From Isoetes taiwanensis (Eukaryota; Streptophyta; Lycopodiopsida; Isoetales; Isoetaceae), in assembly GCA_021234155.1 (NCBI GenBank), contig JAJEKV010000097.1, positions 1,864,001 to 1,928,000 of the forward strand: a DNA stretch of 64,000 bases. Reading direction: 5' to 3'. The notes beneath the pieces were generated by a model. That model saw nothing but the letters and a program-made list of their open reading frames with translations. It was not told where the DNA came from and did no database searches. This document shows positions 18,111 to 31,085 of the stretch, one piece after another. A program made the translations under genes and the position numbers. The first letter of the stretch is position 1, and each line of letters starts with the position of its first letter.

Positions 18111-19302
18111 CAATGTAAATATAGTAATCCTACCCCAAAAGCACCATCCCGACAAGTGCGTTAGGTGGTACATACTCGATCAATTTTCGCTCAACGACCT
18201 TGGAGAGTTATTACTCCAAAAATAGTATACATGTTCCGTAGGGGCAAGGATCGATGGTATGGATGTCCCTATCCGAATTGTGAGAGCAATTATCATGTTT
18301 AAGGGGACGGTTAGATGGCAGGATTCTAGAGAAAATTTATCTTTTTTGGATTGTCATTCTTCCCAAGCTCTATTGTCATGGTTGAGAATTCACTGGCAAT
18401 TTTGATTCCGATTCCGATTCCGATTCCGATTCCGATTCTTTATTGCACCTCCATTTTATGGCCAATTTCGAAAGCACTGATCATTGCAATAGAAGAATAA
18501 AAAGAGAATTGAGAAAGATAACGAAACAAAGGAAAAAAGAAAACATTCCACCATTTGAGAAGAAGAGCGACAATGGGTCAATGAAAGAAGATTGCAATAA
18601 CTCTTAGAATAGCTAGATGATAGTTTTGACCACATTGTCAAGAATGTTTCTGAGAGTTTGACAAGGGCGAGTTCTTCGAAGAATTTTTAAGAGAAACAAA
18701 CATTTGCCGACGCAAGCAGATGTACCAGATTCCAAGGATATTGCTGTAATGAAAAACATGATTGTGAATGTTAGAGAGACAATGCAAGCAAAGAGTGATT
18801 GATGTCTTACAGTAAGAAGGAGCATCCTTCAAATGGCTGGCACAAGAAGGATTAATGAATCCGCAATGTCAAGGGTTCTATATGTTTCGAGAAAAAGTAA
18901 TCCCATGGCATTTTAAAGACGTATTTTTGTAGAGTCTGAAGCTGGCCCTTGGTTGGAAGGAAGAAAAAAAGTGATGCATTCTCACTTGAAGAATAGCCAC
19001 TATGAGGAAGTTTTGGGATGAAAATACCAGAGTCTCGCCTTATAAGAAGCATGTGAGAAAGCATTTGACTGAAAATAATGAGAAAATTGATCATCCTATT
19101 CATTTGCTAGAGATGACACAGGTAATAGTTTTAATGAGAAATTTGTACTGATTCTTCCATTTACGTTGTGAGCTAATAACTAAAATTTTAATTGTCATTG
19201 TGTTCAGTTCAATTGTACCTTACTTTCAAGAAGGAACATTCTAATACAAAGATGTCCCAACAAGCTTTTAAGAAACTCAAGCCAAACTATGTGAGAGAAC
19301 TT
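18111..19302 (+). pseudogene. Truncated copy of the 14.8-kb DNA transposon
   Basis: The plus strand here matches the minus strand of 54800-55995: a decayed terminal repeat (TGTAAATATAGTAATCCTAC, then CCAAAAGCACC), the leader with CTCAACGACCTTGG, the exon with GATTGTCATTCTTCCCAAGC, and the conserved intron boundary GACACAG/GTAAT. Exon 2 continues with ATGTCCCAACAAGCTTTT. The copy stops at the poly(T) at 19301 where the 2-kb repeat starts. Stops and frameshifts throughout. Within it, 18400-18440 is an expanded (CCGATT)n microsatellite where the full copy encodes an Asn/Pro-rich stretch. Confidence 0.85.
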
Positions 19303-19308
19303 TTTTTT

Positions 19309-21355
19309 TTTTTTTATTATTGATAAATATATCTTTTTCTAGAATGTGCTCTCAGGCATGGGATACGGATTCTAGAACAATATGTTGGCAACAATTTTTG
19401 GCCAACCCAGTAATACATGTGGTATGCCCAACCCAGTAATTATATGGCTAAATAGACAGCAAGGTCTAGTCTTAATTTTGCTTTGTAGCTGATTTAATTC
19501 AATTTGGGATTTCTACCTTAGATTGTGGTCCACATAAGAAATAACAAAAAAGTAAAGTTTATTTTACTTTGAAAAGCTAGAACTCGAATATTTTATACTG
19601 AGTTTTTCTAGGGTTTATTTTTGAGAAGATTAAGGCAGAGCTTTTACTGAACGGCGCTTCCAGGTATGCCGTTCTTAGGCAAAAATGCCCATTAGCAGAT
19701 GAGCATTTCATGGCTATAGCCATTTCGTGGCTCACACAGGAACCGACTTAGCTTCTTTGCCGCTTGCATGCCGTTTGCCGTTTGCATGCTTTGAAGCTTG
19801 GATCTGTTTTGGTAAGATCCAAATTGGTTATTATGGCAACATGCTCCAAGCCTGGCCAAGTTCTGCGAGCTCATCAGCAGATACTGATATATGTCTGAAG
19901 GAAAATCAGAGATGCAATATTTCGAAATGTCTTCTCCATCTATAATATCATTTCGGATTTTAATCCTCCAAGAACTATTCCGGCCCTGTTGTCAGCAGCC
20001 AGCAACTTGCCGTCTCATCTTGAACTGGTAGGTCTAAGATTTTGATGCTTCTGGACGCCTTTTCCATCTCTAAATTAGATTTTTGAGATGATTTCGGATT
20101 TTTGATTCTCTAAGAACAATTTCGGCTCTTCTGCCTTATGATTTTTTATTTGCTTGCCCCATTTTTTCAAGCAGAGCAGTCTTGTGATGCATATATTGAT
20201 CACAGAAGACAAGAGAAGCATTATACCAAATGGAATGGCATTTATTACAAGTGCAAGGAATGTGCCTTTTCCGGGAAAGGAATAGCATGTTTATGGCAGA
20301 AGCGCCAATCTGTATACAAGGCTAATTCTAAGCAAGTCGAACTTCAGGTGACTCAGTGTACTTTTTCTTAACAAATGGAATATTGCAGATGCTTATAAAC
20401 TGCAATTTAGTCTTGGTTATAATAAGTTTTGATTTTTTATTTGAAACACCATTTTGCATGATTGGTGCACACCTTGAAGTGATACCACAGTTGCAAAAGT
20501 AAGATGCTTTCGAGGCGATAAACTATGCTTTCTGACTAAAAGTTCAGGAAGAATTTACCGAATTTGCTCTTTTATTTTTCATTCCAAAATTCATTTGCTT
20601 TACATTACCGAAGGGCAAGAGGCTACATTGGGTGAAGGGCGAAGAGCCGAGAATACCCAATGTACCTTTTGGCCCTGGCATCATTACCATATTCATGCTA
20701 ATGTTTGCTTGTTTGGCTGCAGGTACGGATATTCTCCTCTCAATATGGTTCTCTTGTCCTAGGATTAAGTGTTTTGCATGGATGACGGAATCGAAAGGAT
20801 GGATTCGGGATGCCAAGTTCAACTGGCTGCGCATCTTGGCTTACAGGAACTTCTATAGTGGCAGCAACTAACTGAGGTCTATTTGTTAAAAAAAGTGGCA
20901 TTATGCTAGACAATATCTCTTTTGTTTTAAGGAAGATAACTTAAGTTATTCTGTTATCTTATTCCATGCATAAGTTAATGCTTGTGTATTTAGTTTAACA
21001 TTTGGGTATCTAAATTTGGCCAGCTTTTTACCATGGCTCATGTATGATGCCTTGTATTTAATGAAAAAAGCATCTTGCTCTTGAATTCTGTAGTACTAAA
21101 ATTGGTATGACCATATATATTAACCTTGAATGGTTTAGCAAATGATCATGTAATTAGTAATGCTGAAATTTTTAGTTCTAAAGGGTGTAAGTACACAGCT
21201 GAACTAAAGCATGAACATGTATCGTTTAAAGATCATGGAGAAGGTATGCCATCTTGGATTAGCTCGGTCCATGTATGGAATGATAAGGCTATGGAGGGAT
21301 TGACCGATGTAGTCTGATCTGCTAGTAAGTTGTTGTTTGGACTAGCTGTTTCTGG
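19309..21355. repeat. 2.05-kb direct repeat, copy 1
   Basis: Starts ATTATTGATAAATATATC after a run of 15 T and ends at GACTAGCTGTTTCTGG. Nearly identical to 22054-24110 (scattered substitutions, one small block difference near 19985-20010). It contains short open frames conserved between copies (20138-20371 CDAYIDHRRQEKHYTKWNG..; 20632-20871 KGEEPRIPNVPFGPG..) that I cannot assign. Read on the minus strand it ends in poly(A), which would suit a retroposed sequence, but no RT or known SINE body is visible. Confidence 0.8.
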
Positions 21356-22053
21356 TTTTTTTTTAGATATTTCATTTCACTGGTTTTACCAGTGTCGTAT
21401 CTCTCCATGTTATATTAATTGAGCAAAACGCAATGATTGAACCCTTGGCATATGCATAACTTTTAAGGATGATACTAATATTCTGACTTTATTGTGCCTA
21501 CAGGACACATATACAGTACACATAGGATGCTCAAGTTGATGCTCAAAGTTGAGTAATCATGGATGTATTCCAAAAAAATAAAAATGGCAATGTGACGCTA
21601 TAAATGGAGTGAGGAATCATTTTGCGAGATAGCATGGGGCTATGAATAGATTCAGGTGAATCAATCTGCTGACTGCTATTGAACAAATCCAGAATATAAT
21701 ATTCTGTCATACGGCACGTACAATGCCATTTGCCATTGTTGCCTCTAAGAATTTGCCATATGGCTCACCAAAAAAGTAAATTGGCTTTACATTAAATTTA
21801 AATAGATAGGCCATCGTCTGAATATTAAATATCGATCAGCCGCCTTTTTGCAAATTTTGGAAGAGTTTTTAAAGGTGACTCGTATTACCTCTTTCTTTCT
21901 TCCTTTGTAATCATGCAGGAAGCATAGTAGCTATGGCACATTGTAATTATAGGATAGTGCAAGACCCTTACTGTAATGGTAGGGTCTTGCCCATCCTATG
22001 ATTACAGTACAAACATGTAAAGGTCTACCACTATCCTACGGTTGGAGGTAGGG
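21356..22053. other. Spacer between the direct repeats, with a hairpin
   Basis: 698 bp. At 21943-22005 lies an inverted repeat: GTAATTATAGGATAGTGCAAG... pairs with ...CTTGCCCATCCTATGATTAC. A partial third arm (CACTATCCTACGG) follows at 22029. No coding sequence seen. Confidence 0.6.
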
Positions 22054-24110
22054 TTTTTTTATTATTGATAAATATATCTTTTTCTAGAATGTGCTCTCAG
22101 GCATGGGATACGGATTCTAGAACAATATGTTGGCAACAATTTTTGGCCAACCCAGTAATACATGTGGTATGCCCAACCCAGTAATTATATGGCTAAATAG
22201 ACAGCAAGGTCTAGTCTTAATTTTGCCTTGTAGCTGATTTAATTCAATTTGGGATTTCTACCTTAGATTGTGGTCCACATAAGAAATAACAAAAAAGTAA
22301 AGTTTATTTTACTTTGAAAAGCTAGAACTCGAATATTTTATACTGAGTTTTTCTAGGGTTTATTTTTGAGAAGATTAAGGCAGAGCTTTTACTGAACGGC
22401 GCTTCCAGGTATGCCGTTCTTAGGCAAAAATGCCCATTAGCAGATGAGCATTTCATGGCTATAGCCATTTCGTGGCTCACACAGGAACCGACTTAGCTTC
22501 TTTGCCGCTTGCATGCCGTTTGCCATTTGCATGCTTTGAAGCTTGGATCTGTTTTGGTAAGATCCAAATTGGTTATTATGGCAACATGCTCCAAGCCTGG
22601 CCAAGTTCTGCGAGCTCATCAGCAGATACTGATATATGTCTGAAGGAAAAATCAGAGATGCAATATTTCGAAATGTCTTCTCCATCTATAATATCATTTC
22701 GGATTTTAATCCTCCAAGAACTATTCCGCCCTTTGTCGTGACCCGAAGAACTTGCCGTCTCATCTTGAACTGGTAGGTCTAAGATTTTGATGCTTCTGGA
22801 CGCCTTTTCCATCTCTAAATTAGATTTTTGAGATGATTTCGGATTTTTGATTCTCTGAGAACAATTTCGGCTCTTCTGCCTTATGATTTTTTATTTTCTT
22901 GCCCCATTTTTTCAAGCAGAGCAGTCTTGTGATGCATATATTGATCACAGAAGACAAGAGAAGCATTATACCAAATGGAATGGCATTTATTACAAGTGCA
23001 AGGAATGTGCCTTTTCCGGGAAAGGAATAGCATGTTTATGGCAGAAGCGCCAATCTGTATACAAGGCTAATTCTAAGCAAGTCGAACTTCAGGTGACTGG
23101 TCCTGCTCACTCTACTTTTTCTTAACAAATGGAATATTGCAGATGCTTATAAACTACAATTTAGTCTTGGTTATAATAAGTTTTGATTTTTTATTTGAAA
23201 CACCATTTTGCATGATTGGTGCACACCTTGAAGTGATACCACAGTTGCAAAAGTAAGATGCTTTCGAGGCGATAAACTATGCTTTCTGACTAAAAGTTCA
23301 GGAAGAATTTATCGAATTTGCTCTTTTATTTTTCATTCCAAAATTCATTTGCTTTACATTACCGAAGGGCAAGAGGCTACATTGGGTGAAGGGCGAAGAG
23401 CCGAGAATACCCAATGTACCTTTTGGCCCTGGCATCATTACCATATTCATGCTAGTGTTTGCTTGTTTGGCTGCAGGTACGGATATTCTCCTCTCAATGT
23501 GGTTCTCTTGTCCTAGGATTAGGTGTTTTGCATGGATGATGGAATCGAAAGGATGGATTCGGGATGCCAAGTTCAACTGGCTGCGCATCTTGGCTTACAG
23601 GAACTTCTATAGTGGCAGCAACTAACTGAGGTCTATTTGTTAAAAAAAGTGGCATTATGCTAGACAATATCTCTTTTGTTTTAAGGAAGATAACTTAAGT
23701 TATTGTGTTATCTTATTCCATGCATAAGTTAATGCTTGTGTATTTAGTTTAACACTTGGATATCTAAATTTGGCCAGCTTTTTACCATGGCTCATGTATG
23801 ATGCCTTGTATTTAATGAAAAAAGCATCTTGCTCTTGAATTCTGTGGTACTAAAATTAGTATGACCATATATATTAACCTTGAATGGTTTAGCAAATGAT
23901 CATGTAATTAGTAATGCTGAAATTTTTAGTTCTAAAGGGTGTAAGTACACAACTGAACTAAAGCATGAACATGTATCGTTTAAAGATCATGGAGAAGGTA
24001 TGCCATCTTGGATTAGCTCGGTCCATGTATGGAATGATAAGGCTATGGAGGGATTGACCGATGTAGTCTGATCTGCTAGTAAGTTGTTGCTTGGACTAGC
24101 TGTTTCCGGG
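22054..24110. repeat. 2.05-kb direct repeat, copy 2
   Basis: Second copy of 19309-21355, in the same orientation. The junction at its right end is a poly(T) run that begins the antisense LINE. The open frames of copy 1 are kept (22883-23125, 23386-23625), but the ATG-proximal block near 22730 differs. Confidence 0.8.
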
Positions 24111-27100
24111 TTTTTTTTTTTTGAGGGAATGAAGTTTTTTATTCATCAATTGCAGAAAGTAAGTACTAAATATAAAGTGAGATTGTCATTGTTTGAAGTG
24201 AAACAAAATAACTCAGATAGCAACAAGAAAAAAGAAATAAGATTTAGTGTATCTTTGGGGTACACCATATATAGTAGTGCTAAAAATAGAGTTATAAGCA
24301 ATCTAGACTTGTGTCTAGATAATGTAGAATCACTAAAGTCTCAAAATATTCTACAACCATGTAGAACGTATATCATTGATGTCGAACAAGACTTGTATTT
24401 TAGAAAATTATGGTACGTCCATACTACAGAAATCGCATGACAGAATCGTTGAAGAATTTCTGAATGCTTTGTAGTCTTCAAAATAAGCACCTCCATTTGT
24501 GAAGGTATTTGTTGAGGTGACTGCTTACAGATTCTAGATTAGAACCCCCTGCACTCACAAAATTAGTGCTTCCTATGATGATTCCAAGTAGATATTAAGG
24601 AGCAATAGGAGTTAGAGTTGTAGGAGCAAAAAGGATGCGGTGTGGGTAAGTAATTTATTTAGAGAAAGTAGGATTCTAGATAGTTGAACTGGGCTTGGAA
24701 TTCAAGTTGCAGGATAATGGTAAATCCACTTTCCCAATTAACTTCAGTCAGCAAGCTATCTGGATTGGTAGTAGCTATCAACCAAATTAAAGTGCCATAG
24801 GTATCTACTAACCCTCTGTGCTAGTAGTAACTTTCCCTATAAAACTCAAATTGTTTGTCTATCATTTTCATGTTGTTGCCTTCGAGGAACTACCATAGTT
24901 GAGTCATTAAATAAGTTCTTCTAGAAAACTGCACTGCCCAACTCACTTCTCTTTCTGGAATATCTTTGAGGACTGCATTTATTCTTCCTTTAACTACACC
25001 TCTCCAGAAGCTATCTAAGTATTGTATATCATGTTCTACTACCTAACCTGTGTATAACAAGGCTTCAATTGGGCCGAAGGTAGCTCCATGTAATCTAACC
25101 TTAAGGAAGCCTATATTATAGATATCTTCATGGCATTTGAATTTAAACAATTGAAATGAGCCATTGAAACAACCGATATTATTCCACCTCAAATCAAAAT
25201 TATCTACCTTACAATATTTATGACATGTAGCAGAAAGTTCAACATCATAAATGAAGTGCAGTTTAATCCAGAAGCATGAAATATTATTTCCACCATATAA
25301 ACATCTATTTCTGTGTTTCCGGATGTTCCACAAGGTAACAAAACAAATAGAATTTTCAAAGGCATCATCATTCATGCTAAAATCAATTAAGGAAACTAGC
25401 TTTCTGATATCAAACCAATGTTCTAACCAAGACAAAAAATTATTTAATCTCGGACGACAGAAGATGGCCAATGGTCTCAATACTATTACAGTTTAAAGGA
25501 CAATAAGGTGTAATGGATGCATTATTCTGGCCTTGATGCCTGCATATATACTCCATATTTGAAACACTTCTATTCGCTAAAATCCAGATAAAGTATTCGA
25601 TTTTAGGAGATAAAGTAGAATTCCATACCTTCTCAAAGAGCCTGCATTCAATATCATTGTTAATATTCTAATACATTTTGTCTTTTGAGGGAACACCCAT
25701 CTTATTTAGGAATTTGTATATGACAGAAACCTTATAATGCCATTTCTTTTTGAAGAGACTAGTTATGATTGACCCCAATAGAATTCATATCCAGATTACT
25801 AACCTTCTGTATAATGTGATTGAAGATCATTCTGTCAAAGGAGGTACCCTTTTTTTTTTGAAAGCAGTCCAAGTCAGCCATCTATTGTTATTCCAAAGAT
25901 AATTTAATATTGACATATTACAATCCCTCTACTTTTTATAAGTTATAGGGTGTTTCAAGGCCATTGGAATGTCATTTGCGCGGGCCAAATTAGGGTTCTA
26001 GAAAATGCTAGAATGTAAATTACTCATTCCATTAAAATTGTGGTTGACGACCTTGTTGACATGGTTCCAAGACGCAGTTAAGTTTCTTACCAAAGCAGAA
26101 GTGTTAGGAATAGGTCGGAGATGGGGAAGCTGAGGATGGGAAGTGATGAGACATAGAGGTATGACCTCCAACATGATTGCAGTTCAGCTGATGATGAATA
26201 AAAATAGAGATAGGATTTTTTTGGTGAACCAGTGTTTTCCAAATGTATTTTCCAGCAAGAGCATAGCCTTGCAAGAGCATATTTTTGCAACCAAGACCAC
26301 CTTGAGATTTACTCCTTGAGACTGCGTTCCAATTGACCATATGATTTTCCCCCATATGAAGTTTCTAATTTTTTCAAGCTGTTGATAAATAGATTTTGGA
26401 GCTCGCAAGATTGAGGAAAAGTAGATATGAGAACTAGCAATGATATTACTTGCAATTATAGTCCTCCCTGCCATGAATAAACACCTGCTATAGTTATTTA
26501 GCTTTTTCTTAATAAGAGAAACAATGGGGATCAAAGACCTTTCAGACTGGATTTTAAAGACAAGGGCATGCTCAAAAGGTTTGTAGCTTCAAAGGAATAA
26601 ATACATTTAATACCAAATACGTCTGGCACAGAAATTCCCTCACAATTAAGCATTTTTGTCTATTCAAATGGACACCAGAAGCAGCACTAAAAGTCTTTAG
26701 GATCTTGAAATTTTCAATGTCAGCACTATCATTTTTAAGAAAGCTAAAGATGTCGTCTACATATTGTAGAATCGGCAAATTCCAGGAGTTGTCTAGCAGT
26801 GTCAAACCAACAATAGAACCATTTTGTTGATGAAAAGTGATGGCTCTAGTTAGCAATTCAGCCACAGCTAGGAACATGTGGGGAGATAAAGGGCATCCTT
26901 GCTTGACACCTCTGCCCAAAGAGAAGAACCCACCATTAATTAGGATAGTAGATTGAGATCTAACATTGAGGCCAAAAATTAACTGGATAATTTTGAAAGT
27001 GAACTCTAATTTCTTAAGAGCAAATTCCAATAAGTTCCATCTCATTGTATCAAATGCCTTTGAAAAGTCAAGTTGCAGTAGGACACAATTTTGATTAGAT

Positions 27101-27290
27101 AGTCTATTCTAGTGTAGCTTCCATGGCAGCTATATAATTATCCAAGATGTATATGTTGGATAAGAAAGCAGATTGGTTAAATCTAATCTTTTTTGAAGAG
27201 GACTCTTGACTCTATTAGCAATAAGTTTGGCACAGGTTTTATAACTAGTATTTGTAAGAGATATCGGCCTCCAATCTGAGAATGTTTCAG
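24111..27290 (-). mobile_element. 5'-truncated LINE (LINE A), antisense
   Basis: Begins with T(11) at 24110-24121, the poly(A) tail in reverse. Minus-strand frames match the C-terminal two thirds of the LINE ORF2 at 46516-49214: DWRPISLTNTSYK-like at about 27270-27200, FGLNVRSQSTILINGGFFSLGRGVKQGCPLSPHMF, ILQYVDDIFSFL (YVDD active site; 26572-27045), SLAGKYIWK-type sequence (26104-26355), and FVTLWNIRKHRNRCLYGG (25043-25480). The endonuclease and ORF1 are absent. Several frameshifts and stops; no clear target duplication. Confidence 0.88.
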
Positions 27291-30200
27291 ATTAAATTCT
27301 GACACTAGAAAAAACCTTTTAAGATCTAAAAGGAAAGGACATCAATCTTTCCTTGCATACAAGCAATGATTAGTCAAAACTTGCAATAGAATACTCCCTT
27401 ACTATCTTCAACTATAAAATTTCAAAACCATGCTGAATCTACTTTCTTGGATTACTCAGAATATATCTTAACAATAATTGAATTGTCATTCCCCTTGATG
27501 AACACATTGAAGACCTTGACTGCTACGGATTTCTATTGTCAATGAACTCTATAAGCCATGATTCGACAAGCTGCACTTCAAAATCCTCACAAATCGGCAC
27601 AAAATTATATTTGGGAGTGAATATCTGGAAAGAATCTATAGACCACTAGATCATTCCATAGCTCCTCAAATCACCCTTTTAGAAAACCACAGGTAATTCT
27701 TGAGTTCTGTTTCAAGATAGTGAAGAAATTCCCATCCATATGAGGCTTAAACGGAGGGGAACGCATCTATACAGGCCTTCTACATGGCCTATAGTTTCAA
27801 ATCCACCAAATTCGACTTAGAATCAGTTCATTTTGTGTCGAAGCCAATATGTAGCATAATAACAGGGGGTTGGTTTTGTATTTTTATACTATTTTTTCTA
27901 TGGTTTTCATATGATTTCGAAAGCGTATTACATGAGGACTACTAATTAGTATATCTAGAGTGCACATACGCCTGCATTAATTTTAGTGTTTTTGTTCAAT
28001 GGTTTAGACCCATGGGCCATGTTGTATTTTTTGTCAATTAGCTTATTGAGGCTCCTTCACATGCAACCCTCGAGCCATTTAGAAATAGGGTTTGCTAGAT
28101 AGGGTTTGCTACGTGATGGCAGAAATTCTGCAGAGGTGGAGCACTGGTACTTTTAGGCGGATCCTAAGCAGAGAGTAAGCATCATCGGAACAGAAGCATG
28201 GAAATTTCAAGGTCGAATCAGTTTTGTTTGCTAGGTTTGTGAAGATCGAATCAGTTCCAAACAGCCATGGATAAGGCCTGCATATTTCCTTTTCGAGGTC
28301 TTCATTGCCTGCAAGAGCCGCACGACCAGGGAGCAAGGTGAGGAGCACGACGAACTTCACCAAATTTGAGGATCAGTCTCTCACGAAACATGGCTCTGCT
28401 ACCTTTATGCATTTCTGTTTTAAATTCACTTGTTTTCTTCTTGCCATCTATGCAGACTGAGGCCTCGCCTCTTGTTCAGGCTTTGAAATTGAAGGAGACT
28501 AGTGAATATGAGACTGCAGATGCATCTTTTGTTTTGCTTCGCCATTTTTCCAGGTTGTTAACCGCTAAGTGGCGCGCCTGTGGTGTAACAGAGAAATATT
28601 TTTCAGACTTTCCTCAGCCATAAGATGTGCGGCTTTCTCAAAGACTGTAGATGCATCTTCTGTTCTGCTTCGCTCATTTTTCCGAGTTGTTTACCGAGAT
28701 GTGAAGTTACATAACGTGCTTGTGTATTCATTTGGTATCATCTCGTGCGAGAGATCTTGACTACCTGCATTTACTTGCACATCCGTCTTTTGGTTCCTCC
28801 TCCCACAAAGACCCTTAATATGTTTCAAATGCGGGTTGCAAAGACCAAGGGTCGCCATTCTCATTTTCATTCTCATCTTCAACCGGTGGGTTTTGTACAG
28901 CCCTCTCCAAAGAAAATGGCATATGTAGAGGCGGGCATGCAAACGCCCGTACCATTGCATTGTAGGTATGGAAGGAAAGAGTAGATGATCACCACCACTG
29001 CAGGGGTTTCCCATAATCGGCAACAGAGGAAGAAGTTCATCCCAAAAAGATAGGAAGACGTTGATCAAATTATTCCCGTGGTTTTTATGTTTCACTCGAT
29101 TTAAGCTCTAACTATGTGGTTTTCATGTTCCACTGATTTGAGCTCTAACTATGTTTGTCCTTCTAGTTAACTATTGCTGGCCTTAGAATTAAAGTCTCAC
29201 GAGATTGCAAGCATATGAGAAGAGGTAAGTACGATTTTGTATTTCATTAATTTGTGCATCCAGATTTCACATTCAAAATTGTTTTACAAATCCAGATTTG
29301 ACAAACTAAGATTGTTATCCATCTCCTCTATTCCGAATGTATTGTCCATTATGATATTTGTGTCGGCCAGACCAAATATAAAAAAATGGCGCTAAAACTA
29401 CTCCATCCGCTCCATAGTCTCTCCTTTATTTTGCTTTGTTTCTTGTTATTATTTTTGGTTCACTTGACAATAGGACAAGTTCCTTTACATCCTTTTGCGC
29501 TCATAGTTTTTATGGCTTTGCTTCTATTTGTTTGCCATTCGAAACTAGAGATTGCATACACATTGCTTGAATATCTCGGATATGCTCTGACTTTTCTCAT
29601 ATGCTCGTAGAGGCGCATTTTGTTTCCTCATACACAACCGCTGTGGTCATGCCAATTTAACATTGTTTTCCAACTCTATGGATAATAGAAGTGGAACATT
29701 GTTCACGCTAATTCAATGCCACTTAAGGGGACATTCAAGGCAAAACTTTTTAATTAGGATATGTAATGAGTTTAAATCCCCTAAAATTTGTTACTGAGAT
29801 TGCCTCAAAGACACATATAGCTCAACGTTAAATTGTATATGCACATTTCTTGCTACCCTTATATTTTAATAAATTCCATCTTCTTCTTGAAACTAAACCC
29901 TGATTCTAATATCAATTCCCCAAGGTCTTTAAGGTTTTTTAAGGTTGTTAGGGCCCGAAGGGCCCAAATTTTTTTTTAATATAACAACCAACACACAATT
30001 ACTATTAGCATTAATTAACGTAAACCATTGCATTCAACACATTTAAATTAAATCCCCCTTAAAACCCCCTTTGGTTTGGGTGCATATTCACACGGGGGGT
30101 TACGCAGGGCAGCGAGAGCTGTCAGATGGGCATATTTGCCCTTTATTCCTTGATCTGGACCGTACATAACGATCCTCGTTTGTGGGGTATGCCTGTACAA

Positions 30201-30360
30201 GTTTTTGCATGTTGTATATCAAGGTTTGCAAAATACTATAAGATTTGAGGGAATATACTTAATGGTGTTAACAGAAATAACAAATAACAGAAATAACAAA
30301 TTTAACAGAAATAACAAATTTATTCAAGAAAATAGGCGCATGTCGTATTTTTCCCATCTA
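27291..30360. other. Intergenic, with a kinase relic and short duplications
   Basis: No intact gene. At 28683-28760 the plus strand reads RVVYRDVKLHNVLVYSFGII, which looks like the catalytic loop of a receptor-like kinase (RDVK..NVL) fused directly to the later VYSFGI motif, that is, a deleted relic. A segment beginning agactg(c/t)agatgcatctt is duplicated at about 28511 and 28644. Another duplication (gttccactgatttgagctctaactatg type) lies at 29085-29150. The rest shows nothing recognisable. Confidence 0.4.
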
Positions 30361-30362
30361 TA

Positions 30363-30506
30363 AAAAAATGTGGTTATTAAGCCAACAAAGAGAGAAACAT
30401 TGCATATTATTCCCGACATTGCTGCTTATGTATATGCTAATACAAAGTAGTAGCACACAACCATTATCAATCATTCAGCATTTGGCAGAGCAATACTCAA
30501 GTTTGA
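30363..30506. repeat. Uninterrupted copy of a duplicated 140-bp sequence
   Basis: Contains TTAAGCCAACAAAGAGAGAA, then ACATTGCATATTATT and CATTCAGCATTTGGCA. The same sequence, with substitutions, occurs as 31065-31085 joined to 33360-33478, interrupted there by a LINE. It therefore serves as the empty-site reference for that insertion. Confidence 0.75.
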
Positions 30507-31085
30507 CGTTGTGGGGCACATCTTTATGGAAGAACCAAATCCATTTTTTCTGGCTGCAATAGTGAGGAATATCTTTTTGCACATGTATGATGTGCATGAT
30601 CCAAAGCCATTTTTGAGACAACATTCATACTCAGATCCAGTCTTGCATAGCTGCTATCTACAAAGCAGACGTGCGTTGCAACTGTCGCGTGATAAGTTTC
30701 TTGTAGAAAAATAAATGTTTTGATTTGATGTTCAAACACATTAGAAAAACTTTGCCTATTTGTTAAGAATGACGTCTTATTGGATGAGCATAACCATTAG
30801 ACTTGTTCCTTTTTCATTTTGGAACAACACGCTCCTAATAGCATAAGCAATTACATTTAGTTCACCTTGGCACATGTAATATTTTGAGTTCCTATTGTTT
30901 TCTTTTATGGCATAATTTAGCAAGGCATGTTGTGCTTTGAACCTCAAGTGCGGGTTTTAAAAAAGTAAAGGATAGAGTGTTGTTTTGGAAGTAGATTGCA
31001 GTCATAACAATTGGTGCATATGCTGTTGATTGTATTCTAAGCAAACCAATGTCAGGTAAACATAGTTGTTAAGCCAACCAAGAGA

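Noticed and set aside
19309-24110. The two 2-kb repeats as LTRs of one retrotransposon
   Set aside because: No TG...CA ends, no PBS or polypurine tract next to the 698-bp spacer, and no coding sequence in it.
24084-24440. Plus-strand frame of 118 residues crossing the poly(T) run
   Set aside because: It begins in the direct repeat and runs through the reversed LINE tail into its 3' region; an artefact of the junction.
28109-28363. Minus-strand frame MVKFVVLLTLLPGRAALAG..., which resembles a signal peptide
   Set aside because: 84 residues, no family pattern, no promoter or splice support, and surrounded by decayed sequence. Probably chance.
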